From assembly GCA_003344405.1 (NCBI GenBank), contig NOWV01000067.1, forward strand, positions 310,001-374,000: a DNA stretch of 64,000 bases. The letters run 5' to 3'. Origin of the DNA: Trichoplax sp. H2 (lineage: Eukaryota; Placozoa; Uniplacotomia; Trichoplacea). Below, piece after piece: positions 61,440 through 64,000 of the stretch. Position 1 is the stretch's first letter. Every line of letters starts with the position of its first letter. Under the pieces are notes generated by a model. That model was not told the origin of the DNA. It was given only the letters and a program-made list of their open reading frames with translations, and did not search any database. A program made the translations under genes and the position numbers.

Positions 61440-64000
61440 GTGAGAATTGAAAAACAGAGTAACTATATTGCAATGGTACATGTTTACAGTGACCAATACA
61501 ATTGATTTTTGACTTTTCCTTGAACAATCTACCTCGTTAGTTTTGATTACAACTCGAGATTGGATCATTTTTTTGTACTTTTAGCCTGTCTATATCGTCA
61601 AGATCTTGATGATAGCTATCTAATGCTTATTTATTTCACAGTAGATGGATAGCTAGGTTAAAAGCCATATATAATTATAATTTTTCAACTATTTATTCGA
61701 TTATCTTATGCAATGGAGTGATCCTTCTATACCCATTTCCACATTAGCATGGGATTGACTTGGGATTGGCATGGGTTTAACGTTGACAAATTTCATAACT
61801 TTTTTTCATATCTGATCTTCTCGATATCGTTCATTTGCCTCAATAATCACCAGATTTGTTGATTTCACGATGACTTTCTCGATAATCGAGAATTACAGTG
61901 CATTAGCAATGATTCTGCTATAGCAATGTAACTGATTGAATTTCGTGATTTGGTAGCCATGTAGACTGCTAGCATCAGCAAAGGCAATTAAACCTTCTTT
62001 TAAAAAAATAGCAATCTTTTCGTCAATGTATTTCTACTTCGGAATGCACTATAAATTACCCTCAAAATCACTTAGTGCAGGAAGGAGGATATTGTAGAAA
62101 ATACAAGCATTTTTAATCGGTCAGATGTCATAAATCAAAATTTAAGTTGATAAAATGGATGGAGCGCTAAGCGTATTCCATTTCTTCTTGATCTATTTAT
62201 TATAAATGCAATTTAGTTTACAAAGCATAACTTTACGGTAGGAATTTTAAGTAGATAGTTTATTATGCTTCATTTTAGATCATACACTACGTAACATAGA
62301 AAAGATTAAAAAAAGTTATTTGAATAATTTGACAAATAACTAATTCTAGTTCATAATTAGTCTCTTTTTATAAATAATTCAGCAGATCATACTTGGAGTT
62401 TTATTAAACTGGTAGTAGTATAAAATTTTTAATCGATGAGAATGTTCCCATAATATTACTGCACAGATTTCAAGTTCTAGACTGATGCATTAACATTTAT
62501 TTAATAATATTAATGTACAGGCAAGACCAACTTTGCGAACTATTTCAACAACTGAACGAGTCAGACTCACCACAACTACTCGTCAACCTGGAAAGTTTCC
62601 TACTATGCGTGGTTAAAGATATTAAGAGAAGACAGGAGAATACAGAGCAACTGGAACTCGCTTTAAAAAGGTACGGTAAAATTTGATTTAGAAATGAAAA
62701 TTCATACCGAAAGTAGGTTAAAAATTCAGGCACAGCTGTCATAACTTGTCTGTAAGTTACAATATTGATTTATGTTGCAACAAATAAACCGAAAATTCCC
62801 TCCTATTAACAAAAACTTTTCTTTCAGTTACATGATATGCCTCATCAAATAGTAATGCGCTTAGTAATATGAAAGAACGGTGCAATTTTGACTAGGAATG
62901 ATCATGCATTATAGAGAGAAAACATTTTGAACTATCCAACTATCCTACAGTGCTCTTCTAAAATTAATTCGAATTTTTATGATTTAAATTGACGATGAAC
63001 ATTTTCGTAGATCTCTTAAAAATCAGGTTTAAATATTATTTTTAAGACCAATATAAACGCGCTACATCATCAAAATTAGGTGCATAGCCATTATTCTTTA
63101 GTTGACTGAAAGAATTTTCGATTAATCTCCATCGTAAAATTGCCATCCGTTAAACTTATTCTTGAATGTATTAAATAATTCTTCAAACCGTGTTGCATTA
63201 GCAAGAAAGCCAGTTTACGCTCTCCCTTTATCAAACTCCATTACTATACTACAGTCTATTTGGCCGAGAGACTATTACTAATCCTTCTCTATAGTAAATG
63301 TAGCCCCTTCTGTAATAAGATACGCGTATGCTAGACCATACGCTTAATTCAATTTTGAAATTGCATAACCATCTGAGACAACTATTTCCAGAAGAATTGA
63401 AAATTTTCATTGCAATCATAATTCTTACATTGAAGCTATTTTCGTCACTAGATCTACTGAGAAACAAGCTGAACATATCCATCAGTTAGAAGAAGAATTT
63501 GATCTTCAATTAAGTAAAGCAGAAGCAAAAATTCGTGCTGAGGTACTCATTACAGTCTTCATAGGAATGGCTGCAGATAATATAAATCACTCGGAAATTT
63601 TTTCCTTTTACAACTGTAGATAGATTAATTTAGTGAAAGCTGTAGTGGAAAACATATTAATTAATTAATAACTAAACATAGCTAAAATAATGACAATCAC
63701 GATCTGAAATTGTCAATTGCATACTTGTGAAATAAAAACGTCATTTGTTACCTGTAATTTTTGTGTCTTATAGGAAAGAAATAAAACAGAGAGAGTTATA
63801 AGTGGATTAAGATGTGATCTAGAGGGCAAGCAATCTGAATTGCAAGAAATCACTGTAAAAATTCAAGCGGTAACTAAGCTATTTTTATTCGCAGCGTAAA
63901 TAATTACGATTTGAAAGAATAAGATCAGAAATTAACTGTAATAAACTATGTTATAGCTTGAGTCAAAATTAAGAGATGAACATCCACTCTCTATGGACGA
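61057..64000 (+). CDS. EF-hand/coiled-coil protein, RASEF-like (3' partial)
   Basis: Exons 61057-61439, 62521-62670, 63452-63542, 63774-63869 and 63957 onwards; all phases agree (2, 2, 0, 0). The ATG has A at -3 and TAA lies in frame upstream. Residues 1-128 carry two EF-hands: the first loop (DVAQQGYIQRCD) is degenerate, the second (DENGDGIVTIEE) is canonical and should bind calcium. From about residue 128 on the protein is mainly helical/coiled-coil, with heptad-like Leu and charged stretches such as HQLEEEFDLQLSKAEAKIR. In order and character this resembles the start of RASEF and related EF-hand, coiled-coil, Rab-GTPase proteins (CRACR2A/Rab44 group), which act in membrane traffic. The Rab domain, if present, lies beyond the window, so the family call is inference. 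A ninein-like or Rab11-FIP-like protein is the alternative. Confidence 0.7.
61440..62520. other. Intron after the EF-hand exon
   Basis: 1081 bp, GTGAGA (starting at 61440) to TGTACAG. Nothing else recognised. Confidence 0.65.
62521..62670 (+). CDS. Coiled-coil exon 1
   Basis: 150 bp; the first G completes a Gly codon, then QDQLCELFQQLNES, and it ends ELALK plus two bases before GTACGG. Only this frame is open. Confidence 0.7.
62671..63451. other. Intron between coiled-coil exons
   Basis: 781 bp, AT-rich, GTACGG to CACTAG. No feature recognised. Confidence 0.6.
63452..63542 (+). CDS. Coiled-coil exon 2
   Basis: 91 bp, completes an Arg codon, then STEKQAEHIHQLEEEF, ending IRAE at phase 0 before GTACTC. 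Confidence 0.72.
63774..63869 (+). CDS. Coiled-coil exon 3
   Basis: 96 bp, phase 0 at both ends, starting ERNKTERVI and ending KIQA before GTAACT. Confidence 0.7.
63957..64000 (+). CDS. Coiled-coil exon 4 (cut by window end)
   Basis: Acceptor TTATAG, phase 0, begins LESKLRDEHPLSMD and runs to the last base. Confidence 0.65.

Noticed and set aside
1-64000. tRNA genes
   Set aside because: I looked for GTTCGANNC-type T-loops on both strands; the few hits (for example near 38655 and 47453) lack a matching acceptor stem.

Overview
The window looks like AT-rich nuclear DNA from an animal, probably an early-branching one such as a placozoan or another compact, AT-rich invertebrate genome. The evidence is clear GT-AG introns with conserved phases, animal-type domain architectures (DUF4062-NACHT-WD40 proteins and an EF-hand/coiled-coil protein resembling RASEF), TTAGGG-related repeat DNA and CaaX prenylation signals. 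No prokaryotic gene organisation, tRNA or rRNA was seen. The species call is inference.

Layout. (1) 294-12873, + strand: NWD gene A, cut at its 5' end by the window edge. It has an altered DUF4062 motif and a long, finely split C-terminal tail. (2) 12874-21464: gene-poor DNA. (3) 21465-33837, +: NWD gene B, complete in five exons, 1825 aa predicted. (4) 33838-37451: intergenic DNA with a 257-bp array built from degenerate telomeric hexamers. (5) 37452-45117, +: NWD gene C, complete in five exons, 1788 aa predicted. (6) 45118-61056: gene-poor DNA with a probable solo LTR, several hairpins, one orphan exon-like segment and one possible first exon. (7) 61057 to the window end, +: the 5' part of an EF-hand/coiled-coil gene resembling RASEF.

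The three NWD genes are a tandem family. They share intron positions and phases, a single exon of about 4.5 kb carrying NACHT plus about 13-14 WD40 repeats, and a separate 3' exon. B and C are closest to each other; A is the divergent member. All three spliced reading frames end in a two-cysteine CaaX box (CCIIF, CCVIS, CCVVM), so all three STAND-type NTPases are predicted to be prenylated and membrane-tethered. In each gene the signal lies on a separately spliced last exon that intron retention would remove. In gene A the tail also carries three consecutive exons, each with an R-R-x-S (PKA-type) motif, and every tail intron is phase 0, so any exon can be skipped without a frameshift. I consider this lipid-anchored, splice-switchable and possibly kinase-tuned tail the most interesting system in the window.

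All exon boundaries were called by eye from splice consensus, phase and comparison among the three paralogues. No alignment, database search or RNA evidence was available.
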